38,119 nt of DNA from an uncultured Clostridia bacterium (GTDB taxonomy: Bacteria > Bacillota > Clostridia > Christensenellales > Aristaeellaceae). Below are positions 31,852 to 38,119 of the stretch, piece after piece; the first letter of the stretch is position 1; every line of letters begins with the position of its first letter. The notes below the pieces were generated by a model. The model saw only the letters and a program-made list of their open reading frames with translations, was not told the origin of the DNA and ran no database searches. Made by a program: the position numbers and the translations under genes. Where the stretch lies: assembly GCA_937906775.1 (NCBI GenBank), contig CALCUD010000145.1:1-38119 (forward strand), given 5' to 3'.

Positions 31852-34590
31852 ATGCTTTGCGATGAATGTCATGTCAATGAAGCGACATTTACGGTATCCG
31901 TCGTGTCCGGTGAGGAAACTACGGTCCGGCATCTTTGCGCGGACTGCATGAGCCGGATGAATACCGATCTGATGAAGGGGAATGTCCGGAACCTGCTCAA
32001 TTCCGTTCTGAGCGCGATCAAGGCGACCGGGAACGGAGAAGAAAGAAAGGAAGTATCTATGCCTATATACGGAAGACTGACACAGCGTGTTCAGCAGATG
32101 CTGCTGCAGGCACAACGCGTTGCGGTGGAACTCCGGCAGACCTATGTCGGTACGGAACACCTGCTGCTGGCACTGCTCAGGGATACGGAAACCGTTCCGA
32201 ACGCCGTGAAGGATAAAATGAACTATGAAAACACCCTGAATGAGCTGAAGGGACATCTGGAAGAGATCGGAGAGCAGGAGACATCGGAGGAAGCGATCCG
32301 TTCTCCCCGGCTTCAGATGAGTCCGCGGGCCAAGAAAACATTGGAGACCAGCGTGATGGAATCCCACAAGCTGGGCCAGAACTATGTCTCTATGGAACAT
32401 TTCTGGTTGGCTATGCTGGGCAACGACGACGGCGTGGGAAGCGCTCTGATGCGAAAAGCGGGCGTGGATCTGTCCGGGGCCCGGGAGCAGATCTTTTCTC
32501 AGCTCCGTCAGAACGCCGGGGATTCCGAACCCCGCCGTCCCTTCCCGGGGATTCCGTTCATGGCTCAAGCCAGGAACAGCCGGAACGGAGAGGAGAATAA
32601 CGGCAAGAGCCAGCTTGAAAAATTCAGCCGGGATCTGACGCTGGCGGCGGAGAAAAACGAACTGGATCCGGTCATCGGACGGGACAGTGAGATCCAGCGG
32701 ATCATCCAGATTCTGATCCGGCGGACCAAGAACAATCCGGTTCTGATCGGCGAACCCGGCGTTGGAAAGAGCGCCGTGGTGGAAGGACTTGCGCAGCGGA
32801 TTGTTCAGGGCAATGTCCCGGAGATGCTGCTTGAAAAGCGGGTCATGAGTCTCGATATCGGCAGCATGGTGGCCGGAACCAAATTCCGCGGCGAGTTCGA
32901 GGAACGGCTGAAAAATGTCATGGATGAGCTTCACAAAGCCGGAAACATCCTGCTGTTTATCGATGAGATTCATACGATCATCGGTGCCGGCGCCACGGAG
33001 GGAAGCCTGGACGCCGCGAATATCCTGAAGCCTGCGCTGAGCCGCGGCGAGATCCAGTGTATCGGGGCGACCACGCTGGACGAGTACCGTAAACATATTG
33101 AAAAGGACGCGGCGCTGGAACGCCGCTTCCAGAGTGTGGTCGTTGGCGAACCCTCCGCGGAGGAAACGCTTGGGATCCTGTACGGACTGCGGGACCGCTA
33201 TGAAGCGCATCACAAGGTCCGGATCACGGAGGAGGCGCTGGCTGCGGCGGTCAAGCTGAGCGATCGCTATATTCCGGACCGGTTTTTGCCGGACAAGGCG
33301 ATTGACCTGATGGACGAGGCAGCCAGCCGGGTCCGTATTCAGGCCTGCACGACGCCTCCGGATGTCCGGGAGCAGGAGAAAAGGCTGGAAGCGATTCAAA
33401 TCGAAAAGAAAGAAGCTGTCACCCATCAGGACTTCGAGAAGGCGGCGTCCCTGCGCGATCAGGAACAGAGCCTGAACCGGGAGATCGCGGAGAAAAGAGC
33501 GGAATGGGCCCGCAGTCAGTCCGCGGCCCGGGATACCGTGACGGAGGAGGATATCGCGCAGGTCGTGTCTCTCTGGACGGGAATCCCCGTGAACAAGATG
33601 ACTGAGCAGGAGGCTCAGCGCCTGGTTCACCTTGAAGAGACGCTCCATCAGCGGCTCATCGGTCAGGAAGAGGCAGTCAGCGCTGTTTCCCGGGCAATCC
33701 GCCGCGCGCGGGCCGGCCTCAAGGATCCGAAACGTCCCATCGGGAGCTTTATCTTCCTCGGACCGACCGGCGTCGGAAAAACCGAGCTGTGCCGCGCGCT
33801 GGGCGAAGCGATGTTTGGGGACGAGAGCGCAGTGATTCGTCTCGATATGAGCGAATACATGGAAAAACATACTGTTTCCCGGCTGGTCGGTTCTCCGCCC
33901 GGTTATGTGGGCTATGAGGAAGGCGGCCAGCTGACCGAAGCAGTCCGGAGGAAGCCTTACAGTGTGGTGCTGCTGGATGAAGTGGAGAAAGCGCACCCGG
34001 ATGTCTTCAACATGCTGCTGCAGATTCTGGAGGACGGACGGCTGACGGACAATACCGGCCGTGTGGTCTCGTTCAAGAACACGATCGTTGTGATGACCTC
34101 CAACGCCGGGGCGCATGTGATCGGCTCCGGCCGAAGCCTCGGCTTCGGCGCGAAGACGCGGGAGGCCGCGGACTATGAAGCGATGAAGGACGCGGTGATG
34201 AAGGAAGTCAAAGAGATTTTCCGTCCGGAATTCATCAACCGTGTGGACGAGCTGATCGTATTCCATCCCCTGACGGAGGATAACATCCGTGAGATCACGG
34301 AGCTGATGCTCCGGCAGGTCGCGGAGCGGCTTCAGGAGCGTGAAATCTGTCTGACCTGGGATGCGGAGACCGTCAACAAGCTGGCCACGGACGGATATGA
34401 CGCGAAATACGGCGCCCGTCCGCTCCGGCGTCTGATCCAGCGGACAGTGGAGGATACGCTGAGCGAGGAATTGCTGCAGGGACATATCGAACTGGGGAAA
34501 GAGGTCTGCCTGACGGTGAAGGACGGGGAGATCGTTTTGAAAACTGCGTTGCGGGAGAATCCGCCACAGGAGGAGGAAAACAATGGCTAA
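31852..34590 (+). CDS. clpC: ClpC ATPase with McsA-like zinc-finger N-terminus
   Basis: A 912-residue AAA+ unfoldase for the ClpP protease. Residues 1-69 look like the first zinc finger of McsA, with Cys3, Cys6, Cys29 and Cys32. Then comes a complete ClpC: Clp-N repeats (70-220), D1 with GEPGVGKS at 300-307, a UVR-like coiled segment (HQDFEKAASLRD), D2 with GPTGVGKT at 637-644, and an LGF ClpP-docking loop. AAAGGAG precedes the ATG at 31852. A second ribosome site and in-frame ATG at 32059 could yield a normal 843-residue ClpC. No mcsB lies between ctsR and here. It overlaps tdk by 8 bases. Confidence 0.93.
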   Translation: MLCDECHVNEATFTVSVVSGEETTVRHLCADCMSRMNTDLMKGNVRNLLNSVLSAIKATGNGEERKEVSMPIYGRLTQRVQQMLLQAQRVAVELRQTYVGTEHLLLALLRDTETVPNAVKDKMNYENTLNELKGHLEEIGEQETSEEAIRSPRLQMSPRAKKTLETSVMESHKLGQNYVSMEHFWLAMLGNDDGVGSALMRKAGVDLSGAREQIFSQLRQNAGDSEPRRPFPGIPFMAQARNSRNGEENNGKSQLEKFSRDLTLAAEKNELDPVIGRDSEIQRIIQILIRRTKNNPVLIGEPGVGKSAVVEGLAQRIVQGNVPEMLLEKRVMSLDIGSMVAGTKFRGEFEERLKNVMDELHKAGNILLFIDEIHTIIGAGATEGSLDAANILKPALSRGEIQCIGATTLDEYRKHIEKDAALERRFQSVVVGEPSAEETLGILYGLRDRYEAHHKVRITEEALAAAVKLSDRYIPDRFLPDKAIDLMDEAASRVRIQACTTPPDVREQEKRLEAIQIEKKEAVTHQDFEKAASLRDQEQSLNREIAEKRAEWARSQSAARDTVTEEDIAQVVSLWTGIPVNKMTEQEAQRLVHLEETLHQRLIGQEEAVSAVSRAIRRARAGLKDPKRPIGSFIFLGPTGVGKTELCRALGEAMFGDESAVIRLDMSEYMEKHTVSRLVGSPPGYVGYEEGGQLTEAVRRKPYSVVLLDEVEKAHPDVFNMLLQILEDGRLTDNTGRVVSFKNTIVVMTSNAGAHVIGSGRSLGFGAKTREAADYEAMKDAVMKEVKEIFRPEFINRVDELIVFHPLTEDNIREITELMLRQVAERLQEREICLTWDAETVNKLATDGYDAKYGARPLRRLIQRTVEDTLSEELLQGHIELGKEVCLTVKDGEIVLKTALRENPPQEEENNG
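32046..32061 (+). promoter_or_regulatory. Internal ribosome binding site and in-frame start within clpC
   Basis: AAAGGAAG precedes an in-frame ATG (32059) that begins MPIYGRLTQR, the usual ClpC N-terminus. It may produce a second, finger-free ClpC, or be a relic of separate mcsA-like and clpC genes. Confidence 0.55.
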
Positions 34591-35161
34591 GCTGTATTTC
34601 CGATATGGCGCGATGGGTTCCAGCAAGACAGCCAACGCGATCATGGTCCAGTATAATTATCAGGAGCGGAGTCAGCGGGTACTGATGGTCAAACCGCAGT
34701 TGGAAACTCGCGACGGGGAACGGACGGTGAAGAGCCGCTGCGGTCTGGAGACAGAGTGCGTTTTTATGGAAGAACTGCAGGGGATGGATCTGTCCGGGTA
34801 TGACTGCGTGATCGTGGATGAGGCGCAGTTCCTGACCAAGGCGCAGGTGGAGGAACTGGTTCACATCGTGGATGACCTGAACATTCCTGTGATTGCCTAC
34901 GGCCTGCGGGCGGACTTCAAGGGTAATTTCTTTGAGGGAAGCCAGTGGCTTATGGCGTGGGCCGATACCATTGAGGAGGTCAAAACCATCTGCTGGTGCG
35001 GCAAGAAGGCGATCTGCAACGCCCGGGTGATCAACGGCAAGGTGGCCAAGGAAGGGGAACAGATTGTGCTTGGCGGAAATGAACAGTATGTATCCCTTTG
35101 CCGGAAACACTGGGCCAGCGGAGATCTGGGAAAATTCAAAAATCTGCATCTCGGAGATTAA
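34583..35161 (+). CDS. tdk: Thymidine kinase
   Basis: A 192-residue class II thymidine kinase in nucleotide salvage. The P-loop GAMGSSKT is at 9-16, IVDEAQF gives Walker B, AYGLRADFKG is the conserved stretch, and the zinc ribbon is formed by CWCGKKA and the later CRKH. Its start overlaps clpC by 8 bases, so it is co-translated with the stress operon. Confidence 0.96.
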   Translation: MAKLYFRYGAMGSSKTANAIMVQYNYQERSQRVLMVKPQLETRDGERTVKSRCGLETECVFMEELQGMDLSGYDCVIVDEAQFLTKAQVEELVHIVDDLNIPVIAYGLRADFKGNFFEGSQWLMAWADTIEEVKTICWCGKKAICNARVINGKVAKEGEQIVLGGNEQYVSLCRKHWASGDLGKFKNLHLGD

Positions 35162-35176
35162 AGGAGGAGAGAACCC

Positions 35177-35878
35177 ATGCTGGAAGAACTGAAACAGAAG
35201 GTCTATGAAGCGAATATGTTGCTGCCCGCGTATCATTTGGTGACATTCACCTGGGGCAATGTTTCCGGAATTGACCGGGAGAAGGGCTTGTTTGTGATCA
35301 AACCCAGCGGCGTCCCGTATGAACAGCTGAAACCGGAGGACCTGGTAGTGATGGATCTGAACGGAAACAAAGTTGAAGGAAGCATGAACCCCTCTTCCGA
35401 TACTCCGACGCATGCGGAGCTTTACCGCCGGTTCCCGGATATCGGCGGTGTGGTGCATACGCATTCCCGCTGGGCGACGGTATGGGCTCAGAGCGGCCGG
35501 GACATCCCCGCCTACGGAACCACCCACGCGGATTATATATACGGCGCTGTTCCCTGCTGCAGGGATCTGACGGCGGAGGAAGTTGAACGCGCGTATGAGC
35601 TGGAAACCGGTAAAGTGATTGCTTCCCACTTTGAGGATAACGGTCTGAATCCGAATCATGTGCCCTGTGTCCTGGCACGTCATCACGGCCCCTTTGCCTG
35701 GGGCAAGGATGCTATGGAGGCGGTTCACAACGCGGTTGTACTGGAAGAAGTGGCTATGATGGCCTGGCATACCGAGGCGCTGCCGATGAATCAACCCCGG
35801 GAATGCCTGCCGGAATATGTCAAGGAGAAGCATTTTATGAGAAAACATGGCCCGAATGCTTATTACGGACAAAAGTAA
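35177..35878 (+). CDS. araD: L-ribulose-5-phosphate 4-epimerase
   Basis: A 233-residue class II aldolase-fold enzyme interconverting L-ribulose-5-phosphate and D-xylulose-5-phosphate. GNVSG (27-31), KPSGV (42-46), catalytic Asp75 and zinc ligands His94, His96 and His170 match the E. coli residues with an offset of one. GGAGGAG precedes the ATG. No araA, araB or araR lies in the window, so this copy may serve another pentose route or act with genes elsewhere. Confidence 0.93.
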   Translation: MLEELKQKVYEANMLLPAYHLVTFTWGNVSGIDREKGLFVIKPSGVPYEQLKPEDLVVMDLNGNKVEGSMNPSSDTPTHAELYRRFPDIGGVVHTHSRWATVWAQSGRDIPAYGTTHADYIYGAVPCCRDLTAEEVERAYELETGKVIASHFEDNGLNPNHVPCVLARHHGPFAWGKDAMEAVHNAVVLEEVAMMAWHTEALPMNQPRECLPEYVKEKHFMRKHGPNAYYGQK

Positions 35879-35902
35879 TTGTAAAAATGACAAAAAAATT
35901 TC

Positions 35903-35931
35903 TTGCGTTTTGAAAAAGCCGGTTCTATAAT
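35903..35931 (+). promoter_or_regulatory. Promoter for the structured RNA/zinc-ribbon transcript
   Basis: TATAAT (35926-35931) is preceded at 17 bases by TTGCGT (35903-35908). The -10 is perfect and the -35 is half-consensus, in an AT-rich tract after araD. Transcription is expected to begin about 35938. Confidence 0.75.
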
Positions 35932-35937
35932 GAAGCC

Positions 35938-36173
35938 GGTTGAAACCTTCGGGTCTGTGGTTGCAAGCCGATGCCAGTCGCAGGCAAAGCGGTCCACGTA
36001 ATCCGCCCAAAGCGGCGGGGAGCATGGTGCGGTCTAGATGTAAGTCCGTCCGGGGCTGTGTCCCGAGAGGAGCGCGTGAGGGCGCGTGAAGCGCAGAGCA
36101 ACCTCCCAGGCGGCGTGTGTGGGGTCAAAGACCAGGTCAGCCGGGGGAATCACCTATCTTATTTATGGGGGTT
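35938..36173 (+). ncRNA. Structured non-coding leader RNA upstream of the zinc-ribbon gene
   Basis: About 235 bases between promoter and the next start hold no convincing ORF but many short GC stems. GCGG/CCGC is at 35989-36006, CGGG/CCCG at 36051-36065 and GCGC/GCGC at 36072-36085. GGTC-aaa-GACC is at 36123-36133. GGGTCT near 35951 can pair with AGACC near 36130. AACCTCC (36100-36106) is complementary to GGGGGTT (36167-36173), which is the ribosome site of the next gene. It is not a tRNA, tmRNA, 6S or complete RNase P RNA by eye. Size and placement recall the raiA-type RNAs of Bacillota, but I cannot align it, so identity is open. Confidence 0.6.
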
Positions 36174-36181
36174 ATCCAACC

Positions 36182-36454
36182 ATGTACGAAGACAAAACGC
36201 TGGTATGCAAAGACTGTGGTGCCGAGTTCGTTTTCACCGCCGGTGAACAGGAATTCTACGCCGAAAAGGGATTCCAGAACGAGCCCACCCGCTGCAAGGC
36301 CTGCCGTATGGCGCGTAAGGCCAATGCCGGCGCTCCCCGTCAGATGTTTGACGCCATCTGCGCGGAATGCGGAAAAGCGACTCAGGTTCCCTTCGAGCCC
36401 AGAGAAGACCGTCCCGTGTATTGCAAAGAATGCTTCGACGCCCGCCGCAGATAA
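36182..36454 (+). CDS. Small protein with two zinc ribbons
   Basis: A 90-residue protein with four Cys pairs. C9/C12 with C38/C41 form the first ribbon, of the type called probable zinc-ribbon domain. C60/C63 with C81/C84 form the second, around QVPFEPREDRPVYCKECF. Such proteins are widespread in Clostridia and of unknown function; nucleic-acid or ribosome binding is a reasonable guess. The start at 36182 fits the family; longer in-frame openings run into the leader RNA. GGGGG lies 10 bases upstream and can be masked by the leader. Confidence 0.88.
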   Translation: MYEDKTLVCKDCGAEFVFTAGEQEFYAEKGFQNEPTRCKACRMARKANAGAPRQMFDAICAECGKATQVPFEPREDRPVYCKECFDARRR

Positions 36455-36465
36455 GCATTCGAACA

Positions 36466-36501
36466 CAAACAAGCCCCGCCTTTTCAGACGGGGCTGTTTG
36501 T
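36466..36501. terminator. Bidirectional terminator between zinc-ribbon and helicase genes
   Basis: AGCCCCG (36472-36478) and CGGGGCT (36489-36495) enclose 10 bases and are extended by CAAAC/GTTTG. Short T-rich tails follow on both strands, so it can end both convergent transcripts. Confidence 0.85.
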
Positions 36502-36540
36502 ATACCCGGAAGGTTTGTCCGGCCGGTCCGGGGCGCCGTT

Positions 36541-37722
36541 TCAGATATTGTCAAAGAAAGGAGTCCCGTCTTCGAATTTCAGAATGTCATCCTCAAATTT
36601 CAACGGGGTCGGCGACGTCAGCATATATTTCAGAATTTCATCCATACGGACGCTTTCACGGAAGGTGACCAGGGAGAAACTGACACCATGCTTGTGGGCG
36701 CGCCCTGTGCGGCCGATCCTGTGAAGATAGTATTCATTCTCGTTGGGCAGATCGTAATTAATAACTGCTTCCACATCATCCACATCAATGCCGCGTGCGG
36801 CGACATCTGTTGACACAAGGATAGGGAATTTACCGCGTTTAAAATCATTCATTACCACATTGCGCTTTGCTTGCGGAATATCGCCGTGAAGGCAGCGGGC
36901 GTCGTATCCCTGTTTTACCAGGCGGCTCGTCAGCTTGTCGGTCATGAATTTCGTGTTGCAGAAAATCATCACACGCTGGTAGACATCTGCGTCAAGCAGA
37001 TAAAGGAGATGGTCATCCTTTTGATTCTGCTCGGTGGAAATGACATATTGGGTGATCTGAGGGCGGTCTTCCTTTGTGGCTTCGACGGTGATCTCGACCG
37101 GATCGTGCTGGTATTTCCAGGCGATGGTGAGTACGTCCCTGTTCGTCGTGGCGGAGAAAAGGACGAGCTGACGGTTGGTCGGGGTGGCTTCGATGATTTT
37201 CGTCACATCTTTGACGAAACCCATGTTCAGCATTTCGTCCGCTTCGTCCAGGACCATGGTGTGGACCGCGTTCAGAGAAATGTTTCCCCGCTGCATATGA
37301 TCCAGCAGGCGTCCCGGCGTTGCGATGACCACCTGGGGTTTACGTTTCAGAGCATTGATCTGTTTGGAAATGGACTGTCCGCCGTATATGACGGAGATCC
37401 GTACTCCCTTGATGAATTTGGCCAGCCGGGTCAGTTCGTCCCCAATCTGAAGCGCGAGCTCGCGGGTCGGCGCCAGAACAATTTCCTGGACGCGGCTGTC
37501 CCGCAGCTGGACATATTCCAGCATGGGAATGCCAAAAGCGCATGTTTTGCCTGTACCGGTCGGCGCAATGGCGTTAATGTCTGTTCCGGACATCATGAAG
37601 GGGATGGTCCGGGCCTGAACGGTGGACGGCTCAGTGAAGCCCATTTCCCGGATCGCCTGAAGGATCTCCTTTGACAGGTCCATTTCTTCAAAGGTGGCTG
37701 GAACGGTTATTTCCTGTTGCAA
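36541..37722 (-). CDS. DEAD-box ATP-dependent RNA helicase
   Basis: A 393-residue helicase core. APTGTGKT is at 53-60, PTREL around 85-89, DEAD at 159-162 and SAT at 190-192; STDVAARGID and HRIGRTGR lie in the second RecA domain. No C-terminal RNA-binding extension is present, so it is shorter than DeaD/CsdA-type enzymes. The start is TTG at 37722, 7 bases after AAAGGAG; the longer open frame upstream lies in the TSCPD gene and is rejected. Likely roles are RNA remodelling in ribosome assembly or decay. Confidence 0.92.
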   Translation of the reverse strand: MQQEITVPATFEEMDLSKEILQAIREMGFTEPSTVQARTIPFMMSGTDINAIAPTGTGKTCAFGIPMLEYVQLRDSRVQEIVLAPTRELALQIGDELTRLAKFIKGVRISVIYGGQSISKQINALKRKPQVVIATPGRLLDHMQRGNISLNAVHTMVLDEADEMLNMGFVKDVTKIIEATPTNRQLVLFSATTNRDVLTIAWKYQHDPVEITVEATKEDRPQITQYVISTEQNQKDDHLLYLLDADVYQRVMIFCNTKFMTDKLTSRLVKQGYDARCLHGDIPQAKRNVVMNDFKRGKFPILVSTDVAARGIDVDDVEAVINYDLPNENEYYLHRIGRTGRAHKHGVSFSLVTFRESVRMDEILKYMLTSPTPLKFEDDILKFEDGTPFFDNI

Positions 37723-37741
37723 GAAGGTGCTCCTTTCCGGA

Positions 37742-37981
37742 TCAGTCGTGATAAGTACGGATGGCCTGGGACAGCTGGTCCGGGCAGGAAGTGCCGCCGC
37801 GGCACTGGATGCCTTCCAGCGTTGACGCGACTTCCTCAGCGTTCCGGCCGATGACCATGGCGGCCAGCCCCTGAGTGTTTCCGCGGCATCCGCCGATAAA
37901 ACAGCAATGTGTAATGATACCGTCACGAATCTCCAGTTCGACAGCGGAGGAACAAGTCCCCCGGTTCTGATGGATATACAT
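37742..37981 (-). CDS. TSCPD-domain protein (TIGR03905-like)
   Basis: A 79-residue Cys-rich protein with GTCSSAVELEI, GGCRGNTQGL, an invariant-looking IQCRGGTSCPDQL and a final helix. The TSCPD domain also occurs in some ribonucleotide reductases, but the role of the free-standing form is unknown. GGAGGA precedes the ATG. It lies 19 bases before the helicase start on the same strand, so the pair is probably one transcript. Confidence 0.88.
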   Translation of the reverse strand: MYIHQNRGTCSSAVELEIRDGIITHCCFIGGCRGNTQGLAAMVIGRNAEEVASTLEGIQCRGGTSCPDQLSQAIRTYHD

Positions 37982-38014
37982 AGAAAGTCCTCCGCATTCG
38001 GTTCTTTTGACTTT

Positions 38015-38047
38015 AAAAAGGAACGCTCCCGCTTCGGGGAGCGTTCC
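38015..38047 (-). terminator. Terminator after tuf
   Basis: GGAACGCTCCC and GGGAGCGTTCC form a perfect 11-bp stem with a 6-base loop on the minus strand, followed by TTTTT. Confidence 0.95.
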
Positions 38048-38065
38048 GGGAGTAACAGTTATGAA

Positions 38066-38119
38066 TTACTCAATGACCTTAGCCACAACGCCGGAACCGA
38101 CGGTACGGCCGCCTTCACG
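38066..38119 (-). CDS. tuf: Elongation factor Tu, C-terminal end (partial)
   Basis: The last 17 codons plus stop are visible and read REGGRTVGSGVVAKVIE, the hallmark end of EF-Tu domain 3. The rest of the gene lies beyond the window. Confidence 0.95.
   Translation of the reverse strand, partial: REGGRTVGSGVVAKVIE

Noticed and set aside
31696..34644. 982-codon minus-strand ORF opposite clpC
   Set aside because: It mirrors the conserved ClpC coding sequence and has no domain of its own.
35938..36173. tmRNA, 6S RNA, SRP RNA or RNase P RNA
   Set aside because: No tRNA-like end, no SRP domain IV loop, no complete RNase P conserved regions and no long bulged 6S hairpin could be seen. A short stretch like ACCAGGTCAG alone is not enough.
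36541..37926. Helicase starting at 37926
   Set aside because: The added 68 residues are an out-of-frame reading of the TSCPD gene; the TTG at 37722 follows AAAGGAG.

Overview
The window suggests a chromosomal segment of an uncultured anaerobic Clostridia-type Bacillota, probably gut or rumen associated. This rests on the CtsR/ClpC stress operon, HemZ, the secDF-recJ-rel-dtd order, zapA-U32-mutS2, a cytoplasmic GH9 glycosidase, and GC-rich core genes that often use TTG or GTG starts. I cannot name a genus from the sequence alone.

Bases 1 to about 5050 are visibly more AT-rich than the rest and form the right end of a prophage. It holds the end of a tail/fibre-type protein, a diversity-generating retroelement (DGR), and a lysis module (XkdX-like and CD1375-like small proteins, a membrane-anchored coiled-coil protein, a phi-LC3-type holin and an NlpC/P60 endolysin). 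In the DGR, the variable repeat at the 3' end of the target gene (1145-1266) aligns without gaps to a template repeat (1411-1532). Of 21 mismatches, 19 fall at template adenines. A DGR-type reverse transcriptase follows. No Avd-like gene is visible. This is the most striking system in the window.

Bases 5100-20600 are host core genes. ftsY has its own promoter and a hairpin-rich leader. A GH9 glycosidase (minus) and glyS (plus) are divergent. A long minus-strand block then carries secD-secF followed by recJ-rel-dtd-MBL hydrolase-hemZ (export, DNA repair, stringent response, tRNA proofreading, radical SAM/porphyrin). A GNAT protein and a cyclophilin diverge from back-to-back promoters near 20650.

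Bases 20700-31270 run on the plus strand: cyclophilin, zapA, a U32 (RlhA-like) protein, mutS2, an OmpR-type two-component system, chorismate mutase, shikimate kinase, a ProB-like amino acid kinase and a serine hydrolase, mostly with short gaps or overlaps.

Bases 31270-36500 hold a CtsR-controlled operon (ctsR, then clpC with an in-frame McsA-like zinc-finger N-terminus and no mcsB), then tdk and araD. After these comes a promoter-driven, structured non-coding leader of about 235 nt in front of a two-zinc-ribbon protein. The window closes on the minus strand with a TSCPD-domain protein, a DEAD-box helicase and the last 17 codons plus stop of tuf (EF-Tu).
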